Below, piece by piece: positions 33,373 through 44,326 of a stretch of DNA of 64,000 bases (its first letter is position 1; each line of letters begins with the position of its first letter). The notes beneath the pieces were generated by a model that searched no databases, was not told where the DNA came from, and saw only the letters and a list, made by a program, of their open reading frames with translations. Source of the stretch: Adiantum capillus-veneris (taxonomy: Eukaryota; Streptophyta; Polypodiopsida; Polypodiales; Pteridaceae); contig CM043961.1 of the NCBI GenBank assembly GCA_014529385.2, positions 11,516,478 through 11,580,477 on the forward strand. Direction: 5' to 3'. The position numbers and the translations under genes are program-made.

Positions 33373-34655
33373 GTTTAGTTTATCCTTTAATTCTATGCTT
33401 TGCATCCATCTAGCATCTTCAAAAGGATAGTTCTTAAACTTAATCAGATACTGTCGGATAATCTTACCGCCTCTCAATACCTTGTCTTCATGTCGGAGAA
33501 TGGACTTGGGCTACAACACCTCTTCTTGGTCCTTGATCTCCGGTGGGTCTTCAACAGTTGGTTCTTGAGGTGGCTCTCCTTTGTAAGGCTTTAGTAGGCT
33601 CATGGAAAGCATTGTGTATGAGCCGATGACTGGGAAACTTAAGTTGATAGGCAATCTCATTGATAGGTCGAAGAACCTGGAAGGGACCATAATACCTTTT
33701 TGCTAATTTATCATAGTACTTTTGGTGTCCCGTAGGATTCTTGCCCGTCGTGTGCCTTAATTGCACCTTGGGGAATTTAAGCAAGACCCAATAATTTTCT
33801 TTAAAGGCTTGGCTCTTTTGTGCTTATCAGCAACAGCCTTTTGCCTTTGCTATGAGATAGAGATAACATCCTTAATCTTTTGGAAAGATTCTTGTAGTCT
33901 CGGCTATGCTCAACTGCAACAACAACGAAGATCTTCCTGTGTACCTTAAGTAGCAAGGGACTTTTAGATCTTCCTGTGTACCTTAAGTAGCAAGGGACTT
34001 TTAGATCTTCCCTCAATTACCTCGAAAGGTGCTTTTCCCGTGGAGGTATGTACAGTATTATTGTAGGCATACTCCACTAAGGGTAGGTATTTCTCTCATT
34101 GGGACCTTTGATCTACTTTCGTTATGTAGGATTTTAGTAGATCAAGGATTGTTAGGTTAGCTATTTTACTTTGGCCATCCCTTTGTGGGTGATAGGCTAA
34201 AGAGAGGTTTAGCCTTGTCCCTAAATTCTCAAAGAGACCCTTCCAAACATTACTGGTCATTCTAGGATCTCTATCCGACACTATGGACATCGGCAAGCCA
34301 TGATACTTGAAAATTTGTGATATGAAGAGGGTTGCCATTTGATGGGCTTTGATAGTCTTTTTGACACGTATAAAATGAGCTTGTTTGGTGAACCTGTCTA
34401 CTATCGTCCATATTCCCGTATTCCCATGGATAGACTTAGGTAATCCAAAGATAAAATCCATGGATATGCTCTCCCATGGTGAATTACGGATTGGCAAAGG
34501 TTGAAGCAATCCAGGTTGCTTCCCTCTATCAACCTTCGTCTTTTGGCATACCACACATTTAGAAACATACTCTTGTATGTTTGCTTTTATGGCAGGCCAA
34601 TAGAAATATGTTTTAATCCCTTATAGGGTAGACTAAATCCCTCAGTCATTGCTAG
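33373..34655 (-). pseudogene. Ty3/gypsy integrase relic (minus strand)
   Basis: Read right to left: integrase core at 34554-34096 with WESISMDFIFGLPKS, IVDRFTKQAHFI, HGLPMSIVSDRDPRMTSNVW and AYHPQRDGQSKI. The catalytic Asp residues are visible; the usual Glu after DGQ(T) is altered. At 33784-33551 is the C-terminal GPFQVL/chromodomain-proximal segment KLAKRYYGPFQVLRPI ... AYQLKFPSHRLIHNAFH. Frames shift between the two. The 3' continuation lies at 27470-27861 beyond the copia insertion and leads to the LTR at 26518. The 5' side (GAG, PR, RT) is missing: a junction near 34655 brings in a copia-family fragment. Confidence 0.88.
33929..34002. repeat. 37-bp tandem duplication in gypsy integrase
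   Basis: Two exact-looking copies of a unit beginning AGATCTTCCTGTGTACCTT (33929-33965, 33966-34002) plus a partial third. It adds to the inactivation of the gypsy coding region. Confidence 0.9.
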
Positions 34656-35155
34656 CACAAGTGTTTGTATTCCCATGCGGGACAAACTCAAGAGAGATAA
34701 ACAAGTCACAATGTGCCAAGTAATGTGCTTTGTAGAACCATCATCAAAGTATCACACATGTGAATTGTTAACATAAATGCATCATGGACAAAAGAATCAT
34801 AAGTTCACTCTACACTAAATGCCCACCCTGCATCTACATCAGCATCACAATCTCCTTTCACAGAAGATTCTACAATAGATGTACTTGTAGTGGGACCAAT
34901 CTCTTTCTTCTTGTCCTCTTTTGCCTTTAATTTAGGACACTGATTAATCAAGTGATCATTAGCCTTGCAAAAATGGCCACGCATCTTCTTCTTTCCGTTT
35001 TCACCAGAATATCCAAACGAGGTGTTGCCTGCAGAAGCATTAGGAATAGGTGATTTGATACTCACCAAAGAACCACGAGAAGTGGCTACATTGCTGTTAC
35101 CACCTTTTCTTTGGGGGTTACCAATTCTCGAGGTAAAACCTGCGAGCTAACAAGC
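34656..35155 (-). pseudogene. Copia GAG/protease-start fragment, copia-2 family
   Basis: The minus frame 35068-34805 reads KKKMRGHFCKANDHLINQCP (a CCHC knuckle with the pattern C-x-x-x-x-x-H-x-x-x-x-C partly altered) and KLKAKEDKKKEIGP ... WAFSVE. It matches the GAG of the larger minus-strand copia element (copia-2, 48.7-49.6 kb), and the following nucleotides (CACACATGTGAATT, GACAAACTCAAGAGAG) match its protease region. It is a truncated second copy fused to the gypsy integrase. Confidence 0.75.
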
Positions 35156-35522
35156 CAAGGGTCAAATAACATACATAATTTATCATTCATACATTAATTT
35201 TTTGATCTGAGCAAACTATATTTTGAGTAGAAAATGTATTTGTGTACAAGAAGCTATGCTCACCATAGAGAAAATATTTTCTATACTCATCGGGCTTGGA
35301 AACCTTTGCATAGAAAAGAACCTTGCATAGTAGGAAAACGTACTTTGACTTGATTAGCTAAGAAGGTGAGGTACAAAAATGAGGGCATTTGAAGCATAAA
35401 AGGTAGACACATGGTCTAGGCACCAAAATGAATCTATTTGAGTTTTCAAACTTGGGAAAGTGCAGCGTGGACCTCTTCTTTTTTCAAAGCAGCCTAGTGG
35501 ACTAGTTTATGAATTTCCAAGT
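35156..35522. other. No recognised gene
   Basis: A+T-rich sequence between the copia fragment and the hypothetical exon; no motif seen. Confidence 0.4.
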
Positions 35523-35954
35523 CTAATTGTAATTGATGGAGGAAGACACAATAAATGTGTTTACAAGGCATTTAACATTGTGCTCCGCAGGACCTATGAA
35601 TAAAATTGTCCCATGAGTGGCCAATACAAACTCCACATACTCCCTTTGTTGAATCCTATGTGTATGTAGCACCTCATATTCCAAAGACGTTGCAAAATCA
35701 ATCCTACTATGCATATCCTTATTGATTGACCTCATTGAAATTATTTTTTGGTCTTCCCTATACTCATGCCTAGATTTTGTGCGTGCAATATTCTCAAGAG
35801 CTCTTTTTGAAGGATTCAAAACACCCAATTTTTGCAAGCCACCAAGAACAAATCCTTCACTTTGAAGGCCTTGAATTTCAGGTGAAGCAAGTGACGTTCC
35901 TTTTTCTACCAACCATTTATATGGTGTAGGTGATATTAGTCCATAGATTGCATT
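35523..35954 (-). pseudogene. Unidentified coding segment cut by an LTR
   Basis: A minus-strand frame with no stop from the LTR boundary at 35954 down to 35523. It reads AIYGLISPTPYKWLVEKGTS, GLQSEGFVLGGLQKLGVL, ALENIARTKSRHEYREDQK, EYEVLHTHRIQQREYVEFVL and ends ...VSSSINYN. Composition and periodicity look protein-coding; I do not recognise the family and see no metal-binding or catalytic motif. The upstream part is replaced by an inserted LTR. The unknown coding region at 51.3-53.9 kb, on the other side of the TE cluster and in the same orientation, may be its other half. Confidence 0.35.
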
Positions 35955-36123
35955 TGTTGGGTATGCAAGCCCGAGTTTAGTGAGCAGTCATCAACCCATG
36001 GGCACTGTCCCCTATAGCATGCAGGTTAGCCTCAGTTAGAGTTGAGTGTTGCATGGCAACTCCTCCTTTATATGTAGGGTCATTTTTTACAAGCAATTAA
36101 TCAAAAGCGTGTTCAAGCTATCG

Positions 36124-36174
<51 letters not shown>

Positions 36175-36231
36175 CTGCAACTTCTCCTAGCCATGGCACC
36201 CCAAAGGCGGCATCCACCATAGGCAACCCCA
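35955..36231 (+). repeat. GAG-only element LTR a (plus)
   Basis: Begins TGTTGGGTATGCAAGCCC like the other LTRs of this family and contains the shared CCTCCTTTATATGTAGGGTC block and a (CT)n array (36126-36167). Its last ~60 bp differ from the family end. LTR b follows immediately, giving two LTRs side by side. Confidence 0.75.
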
Positions 36232-36232
36232 T

Positions 36233-36477
36233 TGTTGGGTATGCAAGCCCGAGTTTGGTGAGCAGTTGTCAACCCGTGGGCACTGTCCCCTATAGCATGC
36301 AGGTTAGCCTCAATTAGAGTTGAGTGTTGCATGGCAACTCCTCCTTTATATGTAAGGTCATTTTTCACCAGCAATAAATAAAAAGTGTGTTCAAGCTATC
36401 GGATCTCTCTCTCTCTCTCTCTCTCTCTTCCTCGTCTGCTGCACACCATGCTGTACCCGCCATAGCTGTGCTCATCA
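36233..36477 (+). repeat. GAG-only element LTR b (plus), 245 bp
   Basis: TGTTGGGTATGC ... GCTGTGCTCATCA, with (CT)n at 36404-36428. This is a full-length LTR. The internal sequence that follows lacks the primer site and enters the leader directly (GAAACACCTCTAGTC). Confidence 0.85.
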
Positions 36478-37232
36478 CTTGAAACACCTCTAGTCCGCAA
36501 GGACTTCAGTTGTGTGCAATTTTGCATGCATATTAAAATGTTGCATGGCCAAGGTATGGACGGACAATAGAGAAACTTGTCAAGAATTTTTTATCGGTGT
36601 TTGCACATTAATTAGTGAGATTCCCAAAGCACGTCAAAACATCGCTTGAGAGGTTGATCAGCTAGGGTTTTTTTTTGGCATATCACAAAGCATATCAAGG
36701 ATGGCATCAAAGGTGGATAAGTTTAATGGATCCGGCTTCCACACTTGGTAGATCAAGGTAAAAGGCTATTTGATATGACAAAACCTATGGAACGTGGTCA
36801 AGCCTCTCGCAACCGACAAAGCAGACACTACAACTGTAGTAACTTGAGCCCTCTCTGCTGAGCAACAAAGGAAAGATGAAAAAGTTTTGGTATCATGTTA
36901 ACTTCCTTAGAAAACGACTTTATTCATTATTTGGATGATGTTGATTCTTCAAGTGCTGCCTGGTTAGAGTTAGAGAAGCTTTTCAGTGCCAAAGCTAAGT
37001 ATTCGAGAATGAGTTTAAAAATGGAATTATATTCTCTCTGCATGCGTGAAGATGAAAACATTGCAGCTTTAGCTAATAGACTGAAGAGCAACAAAACACA
37101 ACTCGTTTATGTTGAAGCCCCTGTGCCAGATGAAGATCTGCTAGCCGTTTTTTTGAATAGTCTACTGGTATTGTCACTATTTTAAAGGAGAAGGATCCCT
37201 TGCCTTCTTTGCATGGTATTGTTAACTTGATC
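36478..37232 (+). pseudogene. GAG-only element copy 1 (plus): leader and truncated GAG
   Basis: The leader is followed by an ATG at 36701 (MASKVDKFNGSGFHTW by homology to the other copies). Stops occur early in the frame, and an open part runs at 36895-37185: NDFIHYLDDVDSSSAAWLEL ... LKMELYSLCMREDENIAALA. The GAG ends abruptly near 37232, before the zinc knuckles, at a junction with a minus-strand LTR. No protease, RT or integrase exists in this or any other copy. Confidence 0.8.
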
Positions 37233-37403
37233 GAGGTTGAACACGCTTTTGATATTGCTTGTAAAAAATGACCTTACATACAAAGGAGGAGTTGCCATGC
37301 AACACTCAACTCTAACTGAGGCTAACCTGCATGCTATAGGCTATAGGGGACAGTGCCCACGGGTTGACAACTGCTCACCAAACTCGGGCTTGCATACCCA
37401 ACA
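37233..37403 (-). repeat. GAG-only element LTR c (minus, truncated)
   Basis: Reverse complement of the family LTR from TGTTGGGTATGC (at 37403) to about GCGTGTTCAA. The (CT)n and 3' part are missing. It is the 3' LTR of copy 2. Confidence 0.8.
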
Positions 37404-37699
37404 ACCCCCCCCTCAAGACCAAACGACTGACAATGGACTCGAGACAGACAGAGCATGGCAGAGGTCAATCACCTGAAACCATGAGCAGAAGTCCCCCCCT
37501 TAACAATATCATAGGTGTGTGTGTGTAATTCCCTCAAACAACTATCAGTGTGAGACTTACCAGAACTCGACCAAACAACAAAGGGTGGTCTTACCACTTT
37601 TTATGTGGCAATGTCAATAACCCGTACAATTATTGATAAATGACTGACATAAAGGAAACATAAAGACAAACTAGAAAAAGAAACTACGGATATCACTTT

Positions 37700-38470
37700 C
37701 TACGAAAAGCATTGGTGCTGTCCCATCTTCATCTCCTTCAACCATATTGATCTATCGCTTATTCTTCTTAAAGCATTTGTCTGAAGGATGATAGTCTTTC
37801 CACAATGGGTGCAAGGATTTTTGCTGAAACAATCCTTGGTTCGATGATTGCTGCTTCCACATATCGCACAAGGTCTAGTGCTGGTAGTAGGCCTGGTTGA
37901 ATTAGTAGTTGAAGCGCAACCACAAGCTACATATGTAGTGGGTACAAAAGAGCTTATTCGTGGTACTCGTTTCTCTTCTTCCTGCAGTGAGTTAACAAAA
38001 AAATCCAAAGAAGGCAAGGGATCCTTCTCCTTTAAAATAGTGACAATTTGACGAAATTCCGTCAGTAGACTATTAAAAAAATTGGCTATAAGATCTTCAT
38101 CTAGCACAGGGGCTTCAACATAAACGAGTTGTGTTTGATGCTCTTCCGTCTATTAGCTAAAGCTGCAATGTTTTCATCTTCATGCATGCGAAGAGAATAC
38201 AATTCCATTTTTAAACTCATTTTGGAATACTTAGCTTTAGCACCAAAAAGCTTCTCTAACTCTATCCAAACAGCACTTGAAGAATCAACATCATCCAAAT
38301 AATGAATAAAGTCGTTTTCTAAGGAAGTTAGAATGATACCAAAAGCTTGTTCGTCTTTCCTTTGTTGCTGGGTAGAGAGGGCTCGAGTTACTGCAGCTGT
38401 AGTGCTTGCTTCATCGGTTGCGAGAGGCTTGACCACGTTCCATAGGTTTTTATGCATCAAATAGCCTTTT
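37700..38470 (-). pseudogene. GAG-like protein of copy 2
   Basis: Two minus frames (38460-38101 and 38107-37700) together cover most of a copia-type (UBN2-like) GAG: KNLWNVVKPLATDEA, DFIHYLDDVDSSSAVWIELE, LKMELYSLRMHEDENIA, then EFRQIVTILKEKDPLPSL. A first CCHC knuckle CAICGSSNHRTKDC (C-x2-C-x4-H-x4-C) follows, and a damaged second knuckle starting CTHCGK. A frameshift occurs near 38105. The protein ends ...QCFS. In other copies the end is ...FVESDVL. Confidence 0.8.
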
Positions 38471-38935
38471 ACCTTGATCTTCTTTGTCGCCTTGGTACAC
38501 TTTGAAAAATCGCATATAATTCCTTGCGTTTTGAGATGCTTGACGAAAACAATAGCTAAAATATGCCAGCTTCAAAAGCTTAACCATTATGCTGCAATTT
38601 GGACCGAGCACTGAACGACGGGGTGTGAAGACCTTCTTGACTGAAGGCCTAAGACCAAATAAGGTGGCCACTATTTCATAAAAGTGTGAAATTAAAAACA
38701 AAACTGGCAAAATACATCTGTAAACAACGATGTTGGCAATTTCGTTCTGTGTAGCTTGTAGAGGCTGAACTGGCAGGTGCTTTAGTGTCAAAAGCTCTTT
38801 CTTATGCCATGGCGATCCTGTTGACTCCGGCTTTGATCAATTTGATGCAGGTTGCCAGGCTGGCTTTCTCCTCTGCAAGCAGCTACTCTGGCGCATTGAC
38901 TCAAGGACAAGAACCCTGCTTGATGGCCATCCTAA

Positions 38936-38947
38936 GCTCTGATACCA
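38936..38947 (-). other. Primer-binding site of copy 2
   Basis: On the minus strand TGGTATCAGAGC follows the LTR end TGCTCATCA after two bases: a Met-tRNA primer site, as in copia elements. It is the only intact primer site I see in the cluster. Confidence 0.88.
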
Positions 38948-38949
38948 AG

Positions 38950-39274
<325 letters not shown>

Positions 39275-41086
39275 ACCCCCCCCTCAAGCCCAAACCACTG
39301 CCAATGGGCTCTACATAAACAGACCATGGCAGAGTTCATTCACCTGAAACCATGAGTAGAAGTCCCCCCCCTTGACAATAACATAGGTGTGTGTGTACTT
39401 CCCTCAAACAACTATCAGTGTGAGACTTACCAGAACTCGACCAAACAACAAAGGGCGGTCTTACCACTTTTTATGTGGCAGTGTCTATAACCCGTAAAAT
39501 TATTGATAAATGACTAACATAAAGAAAACATAAAGACAAATTGAAAAAAGAAAATACAAGACATCACTTTCTACGAAAAGCATCGGTGCTGCACCATCTT
39601 CATCTCCTTCAACCATATTGATCTGTCGTTTATTCTTCTTAAAGCATTTGTCGATTGATGATTAGTCTTTCCTAAATGGGTGCAAGGATTTTTGCTGAAA
39701 CAATCCTTGGTTTGATGATTGTTGCGTCTACATATCACACAAGGTCTAGTGCTGGTAGTAGGCCTAGTTGAATTGGTAGTTGAAGTGCAACCACGAGCTA
39801 CATATGTAGTTGGTACAAAAGAGATGATTGGTGGTACTCGTTTCTCTTCTTTCTGCAGTGAGTTAACAATACCATCCAAAGAAGGCAAGGGATCCTTCTC
39901 CTTTAAAATAGTGACAATTTGACAAAATTCTGCATGTAGACTATTCAAAAAAACGGCTATCAGATCTTCATCTGGCACAAGGGCTTCTACGTAAACAAGC
40001 TGTGCTTTGATGCTCTTCATTCTATTAGCTAAAGCTGCAATGTTTTCATCTTCATGCCTGCGAAGAGAATACAATTCCATTTTTAAACTCATTTTGCAAT
40101 ACTTAGCTTTGGCACCAAAAAGCTTCTCTAACTTTATTCAGGTAGCACTTGAAGAATCAACATCATCCAAATAATGAATAAAGTCGTCTTCTAAGGAAGT
40201 GAGAATGATACCAAAAGCTTGTTCGTCTTTCCTTTGTTGCTCGACAGAGAGGGCTCGAGTTACTGCAGCTGTAGTGCCTGCTTCGTCGATTGTGAGAGGC
40301 TTGATCACGTTCCATAGGTTTTTTCACATCAAATAGCCTTTTACGTTGATCTGCCAAGTGTGGAAGCCGGATCCATTAAACTTATCCACCTTTGATGCCA
40401 TCCTTGATATGCTTTGTGCTACGCCACAAAAAACCCTCGCTGATCAACCTCTCAAGCGATGTTTTGAAGTGCTTTGGAAATCCCACTAATTAATGTGCAA
40501 ATGTCGATAAAAATTCTTAACAAGTTGTTCTACTGTCCGTTCATACCTTGGCAATGCAACATTTTAATATGCATGGAAAATTGCATACAACTGAAGTCCT
40601 TGCTGACCAGAGGTGTTTTAAGATGCACGGAGATGCTCAATATAGAAATATCACCTTCTGTGTCGCCTTGGTAGACTTTGAAAAATCGCCTAGAATTCCT
40701 TGCATTTTGAGATGCTTGTCAAAAACAGTAGCTAAAATATGACGGCTTCAAAAGCTTAACCGATATGCTTCAAATCGGACCGAGTAGTGAACGACGGGGT
40801 GTGAAGACCCTCTTGACTGAAGGCCTAAGACCAAATAAGGTGGCCTCTATTTCATAATAGTGTGAAATTAAAAGCAAAAATGGTGAAATACATCTCCAGA
40901 CAGCGCTGTTGGGAATTTCGTTCTGTGTAGCCTATAGAGGCCGAACTGGCAGGTGCTTTAGTGTTGAAAGCTCTTTCTTATGCCATGGTGATCTTGTTGA
41001 TGCCGGGTTTGATCAGCTTGGCGTCAGAGCTCAGGATGGACGTCAAGCAAGGTTTTTGTCCTTGAGTCAACGCGTGGGAGTAGCTT
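39275..41086 (-). mobile_element. GAG-only element copy 3 (minus)
   Basis: G-rich tract, 3' region, GAG (39571-40401) and leader to about 41086, without a 5' LTR. The leader end (GCGTCAGAGCTCAGGATGG) joins directly to GAG-start sequence of a further partial copy at 41087. Confidence 0.75.
39571..40401 (-). pseudogene. GAG-like protein of copy 3
   Basis: The ATG is at 40401 (MASKVDKFNGSGFHTW-type start). The frame shifts twice, then is open 40092-39571 with LKMELYSLRRHEDENIAALA, EFCQIVTILKEKDPLPSLDG and zinc knuckle CVICRRNNHQTKDC. The second knuckle has lost a Cys (CTHLGKTNH). The frame ends with ...QHRCFS. Confidence 0.8.
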
Positions 41087-41493
41087 CGTCGGTTGTGAGA
41101 GGCTTGACCACGTTCCATAGGTTTTCTCGCATCAAATATCCTTTTACCTTGATCTGCCTAGTGTGGAATCCGGATCCATTGAACTTATCCACCTTTGATG
41201 CCATCCTTGATATGCTTTGTGATACACCACAAGAAACCCTTGCTGATCAACCTCTCAAGCGATATTTTGAAGTGCTTTGGGAATCCCACTAATTAATGTG
41301 AAAATGCGGATATAAAAAATTCTGGACAAGTTGCTCTACTGTCCTTGCCGAGTAGAGGTGTTTCAAGATGCACGGAGATGCTCAGTACAGAAATATCACC
41401 TTTTTTGTTCCTTGGTAGACTTTGAAAAATCACCTAGAATTCCTGCATTTTGAGATTCTTGTAGAAAACAATAGGTAAAATATGCCGGCTTCA
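41087..41493 (-). pseudogene. GAG-only element partial copy (minus)
   Basis: Contains only the GAG N-terminal part (minus sense, up to about GRSL) and leader. At 41493 it meets the leader of copy 4 in the opposite orientation, forming the left arm of an inverted repeat centred near 41.5 kb. Confidence 0.7.
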
Positions 41494-41912
41494 GCCAAGA
41501 GGGTCTTTAAACCCCGCTGTTCAGTGCTCGGTCCGATTTGTAGCATATCGGTTAAGCTTTTGAAGCCGGCACATTTTAGCTATTGTTTTCGACAAGCATT
41601 TCAAAATGCAGGGAATTCTAGGCAATTTTTCAAAGTCTACCAAGGTGACACAGAAGGTGATATTTGTGTACTAAGCATCTCCGTGCATCTTGAAACACCT
41701 CTAGTCGGTAAGGACTTCACAGTTGTGTGCAATTTTGCATGCATATTAAAATGTTGCATGGCCAAGGTATGAACGAACAGTAGAACAACTTGTTAAGAAT
41801 TTTTTATCGGCATTTGCACATGAATTAGTGGGATTTCCAAAGCAATTCAAAACACCGCTTGAGAGGTTGATGAGCGAGGGTTTTTTGTGGCATATCACAA
41901 AGCATATCAAGG

Positions 41913-42733
41913 ATGGCATCAAAGGTGGATAAGTTTAATGGATCCGGCTTCCACACTTGGCAGATCAATGTAAAAGGCTATTTGATGCGAAAAAAACCTA
42001 TGGAACGTGGTCAAGCCTCTCGCAACCGATGAAGCAGGCACTACAACTGCAGTAACTCGAGCCCTCTATGTCGAGCAACAAAGGAAAGACGAACAAGCTT
42101 TTGGTATCATTCTAACTTTCTTAGAAGACGACTTTATTCATTATTTGGATGATGTTGATTCTTCAAGTGCTGCCTGAATAGAGTTAGAGAAGCTTTTCGG
42201 TGCCAAAGCTAAGTATTGCAAAATAAGTTTAAAAATGGAATTGTATTCTCTTCGCAGGCGTGAAGATAAAAACATTGCAACAGCTAATAGACTGAAGAGC
42301 ATCAAAACACAGCTTGTTTACGTTGAAGCCCCTGTGCCAGATGAAGATCTGATAGCCATTTTTTTGAATAGTCTACTAGCAGAATTTCGTCAAATTGTCA
42401 CTATTTTAAAGGAGAAGGATCTCTTGCCTTCTTTGGATGGTATTGTTAACTCACTGCAGAAAGAAGAGAAACGAGTACCACAAATCAGCTCTTTTGTACC
42501 AACTTCATATGTATCTCGTGGTTGCACTTCAACTACCAATTCAACTAGGCCTACTACCAGCACTAGACCTTGTGTGATATGTGGACGCAACAATCATCAA
42601 ACCAAGGATTGTTTGGAAAGACTAATCATCAATCGAACAAATGATTTAAGAAGAATAAGCGACAGTCAATATGGTTGAAGGAGATGAAGACGGCGCAACA
42701 CCAATGCTTTTTGTAGAAAGTGATGTCCTGTAG
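41913..42733 (+). pseudogene. GAG-like protein of copy 4
   Basis: From the ATG at 41913 the frame is broken early (an extra A in GCGAAAAAAACC near 41990 and a stop after GCTGCC near 42175). It is open 42235-42678 with MELYSLRRREDKNIATANRL, EFRQIVTILKEKDLLPSLDG and knuckle CVICGRNNHQTKDC. The second knuckle is deleted. The end reads toward ...SDVL and stop at 42731. Confidence 0.8.
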
Positions 42734-43016
42734 TTTCTTTTTTCAGTTTGTCTTTATGTTTTCTTTATGTTTTCTTTATGTTAGTCATTTATCAATAATT
42801 GTACCGGTTATAGACACTACCACATAAAAAGTGGTAAGACCACCCTTTGTTGTTTGGTCGAGTTCTGGTAAGTCTCACACTGATAGTTGTTTTAGGGAAG
42901 TACACACACACGCACCTATGTTATTGTCAAGGGGGGACTTCTACTCATGGTTTTAGGTGAATGAACTCTGCCATGGTCTGTCTGTCTGGAGTCCATTGTC
43001 AGTGGTTTGGGCTTGA

Positions 43017-43031
43017 GGGGGGGGGGGGGGG
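43017..43031. repeat. Poly-G tract in polypurine position
   Basis: Fifteen G bases before LTR e. Equivalent tracts precede LTRs c, d and g (as C on plus for c and d). Confidence 0.9.
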
Positions 43032-43033
43032 TT

Positions 43034-43190
43034 TGTTGGGTATGCAAGCCCGTGTTTGGTGAGCAATTGTCAACCCATGGGCACTATCCCCTATAGAATG
43101 CATGTTAGCCTCACTTAGAGTTGAGTGTTTCATGGCAACTTCTCCTTTATATGTAAGGTCATTTTTTACAAGCAATCAATCAAAAGCGTT
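43034..43190 (+). repeat. GAG-only element LTR e (plus, truncated)
   Basis: TGTTGGGTATGCAAGCCC through CAATCAAAAGCGT; the CT array and 3' end are missing. It joins sequence of the 3' region of copy 5 in opposite orientation at 43190. Confidence 0.8.
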
Positions 43191-44326
43191 ACCAGAACTT
43201 GACCCAGTGTGAGACTTACCATAACTCAACCAAACAACAAAGGCGGTCTTACCACTTTTTATGTGGTAGTGTCTATAACCCGTACAATTATTGATAAATG
43301 AATGGCATAAAGGAAACATAAAGACAAACTAAAAAAATAAACTATAGGACATCACTTTCTACGAATAGCATTGGTGCTGCACCATCTTCATCTCCTTCAA
43401 CCATATCGATCTGTTGCTTATTCTTCTTAAAGCATTTTTCCAAAGGATGATTAGTCTTTCCACAATGGGTGCAATGATTTTCACTGAAACAATCCTTGGT
43501 GTGATGATTGCTGCATCCACATATTGCACAAGGTCTAGTACTGGTAGTAGGCGTGGTTGAATTGGTAGTTGAAGTGCAACCACGAGCTACATATGCAGTT
43601 GGTACGAAAGAGCTGATTCGTGGTACTCGTTTCTCTTCTTCCTGGAGTGACTTAACAATACCATCCAAAGAAGGCAAGGGATCCTTCTCCTTTAAAATAG
43701 TGACAATTTGACAAAATTCTGCTAGTAGACTATTCAAAAAATCTTTCCTTTGTTGCTCGACAGAGAGGGCTCGAGTTACTGCAGCTATAGTGCCTGCTTC
43801 GTCGGTTGCGAGAGGCTTGAGCATGTTTCATAGGTTTTTTCACATCAAATAGCCTTTTATCTTGATCTGCCAAGTGTGGAAGTCGGATCCATTAAACTTA
43901 TCTACCTTTGATGCCAGCCTTGATATGATTTGTGATACGCCACAAAAAACCCTTGCTGATCAACCTCTCAAGCGGTGTTTTGAAGTGCTTTGGGAATCCC
44001 ACTAATTAATGTGCAAATGCCGATAAAAAATTCTTGACAAGTTGCTCTGCTGTCCGTCCATACCTTGGCCATGCAACATATTAATATGCATGCAAAATTG
44101 CACACAATTGAAGTCCTTGTTGACTAGAGGTGTTTCAAGATGCATGAAGATGCTCAGTACAGAAAAAATACCTTCTGTGTCACCTTGGTAGACTTCGAAA
44201 AATCGCCTAGAATTCCCTGCGTTTTGAGATGCTTGTCAAAAACAATAGCTAAAATATGTTGGCTTCAAAAGCTTAACCAATATGCTGCAAATAAAACCGA
44301 GCACTGAACGGTGGGGAAAGATAGCC
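43191..44326 (-). mobile_element. GAG-only element copy 5 (minus)
   Basis: 3' region, GAG with an internal deletion (43342-43914) and leader to about 44326, where it meets the leader of copy 6 head to head. Confidence 0.75.
43342..43914 (-). pseudogene. GAG-like protein of copy 5
   Basis: The start codon appears as CTG instead of ATG (plus strand CAG at about 43914). The open part 43824-43342 joins the N-terminal RALSVEQQRKD directly to FLNSLLAEFCQIV, an in-frame deletion of the middle third. Both zinc knuckles are intact: CAICGCSNHHTKDC and CTHCGKTNHPLEKC (C-x2-C-x4-H-x4-C). It ends FVESDVL. The best-preserved C-terminus of the family. Confidence 0.82.

Larger units (their letters stand above)
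37404..38949 (-). mobile_element. GAG-only element copy 2 (minus)
   Basis: Read right to left: primer site, leader, GAG, 3' untranslated region, G-rich polypurine tract (37404-37416 as C on plus), LTR c. The GAG-start region including the ATG is deleted: the leader joins directly to GTAAAAGGC near 38470. Confidence 0.8.
41494..43033 (+). mobile_element. GAG-only element copy 4 (plus)
   Basis: Leader, GAG (41913-42733), 3' region and G-rich tract (43017-43031), followed by truncated LTR e. No 5' LTR. Confidence 0.8.

Noticed and set aside
35955-36477. Simple solo LTR with target duplication
   Set aside because: Two LTRs lie back to back and flanking bases do not match; the structure is rearranged, not a simple solo LTR.
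38936-38947. Possible tRNA gene suggested by TGGTATCAGAGC words (also 28664, 57804)
   Set aside because: No cloverleaf around them; they are primer-binding sites next to LTR ends.
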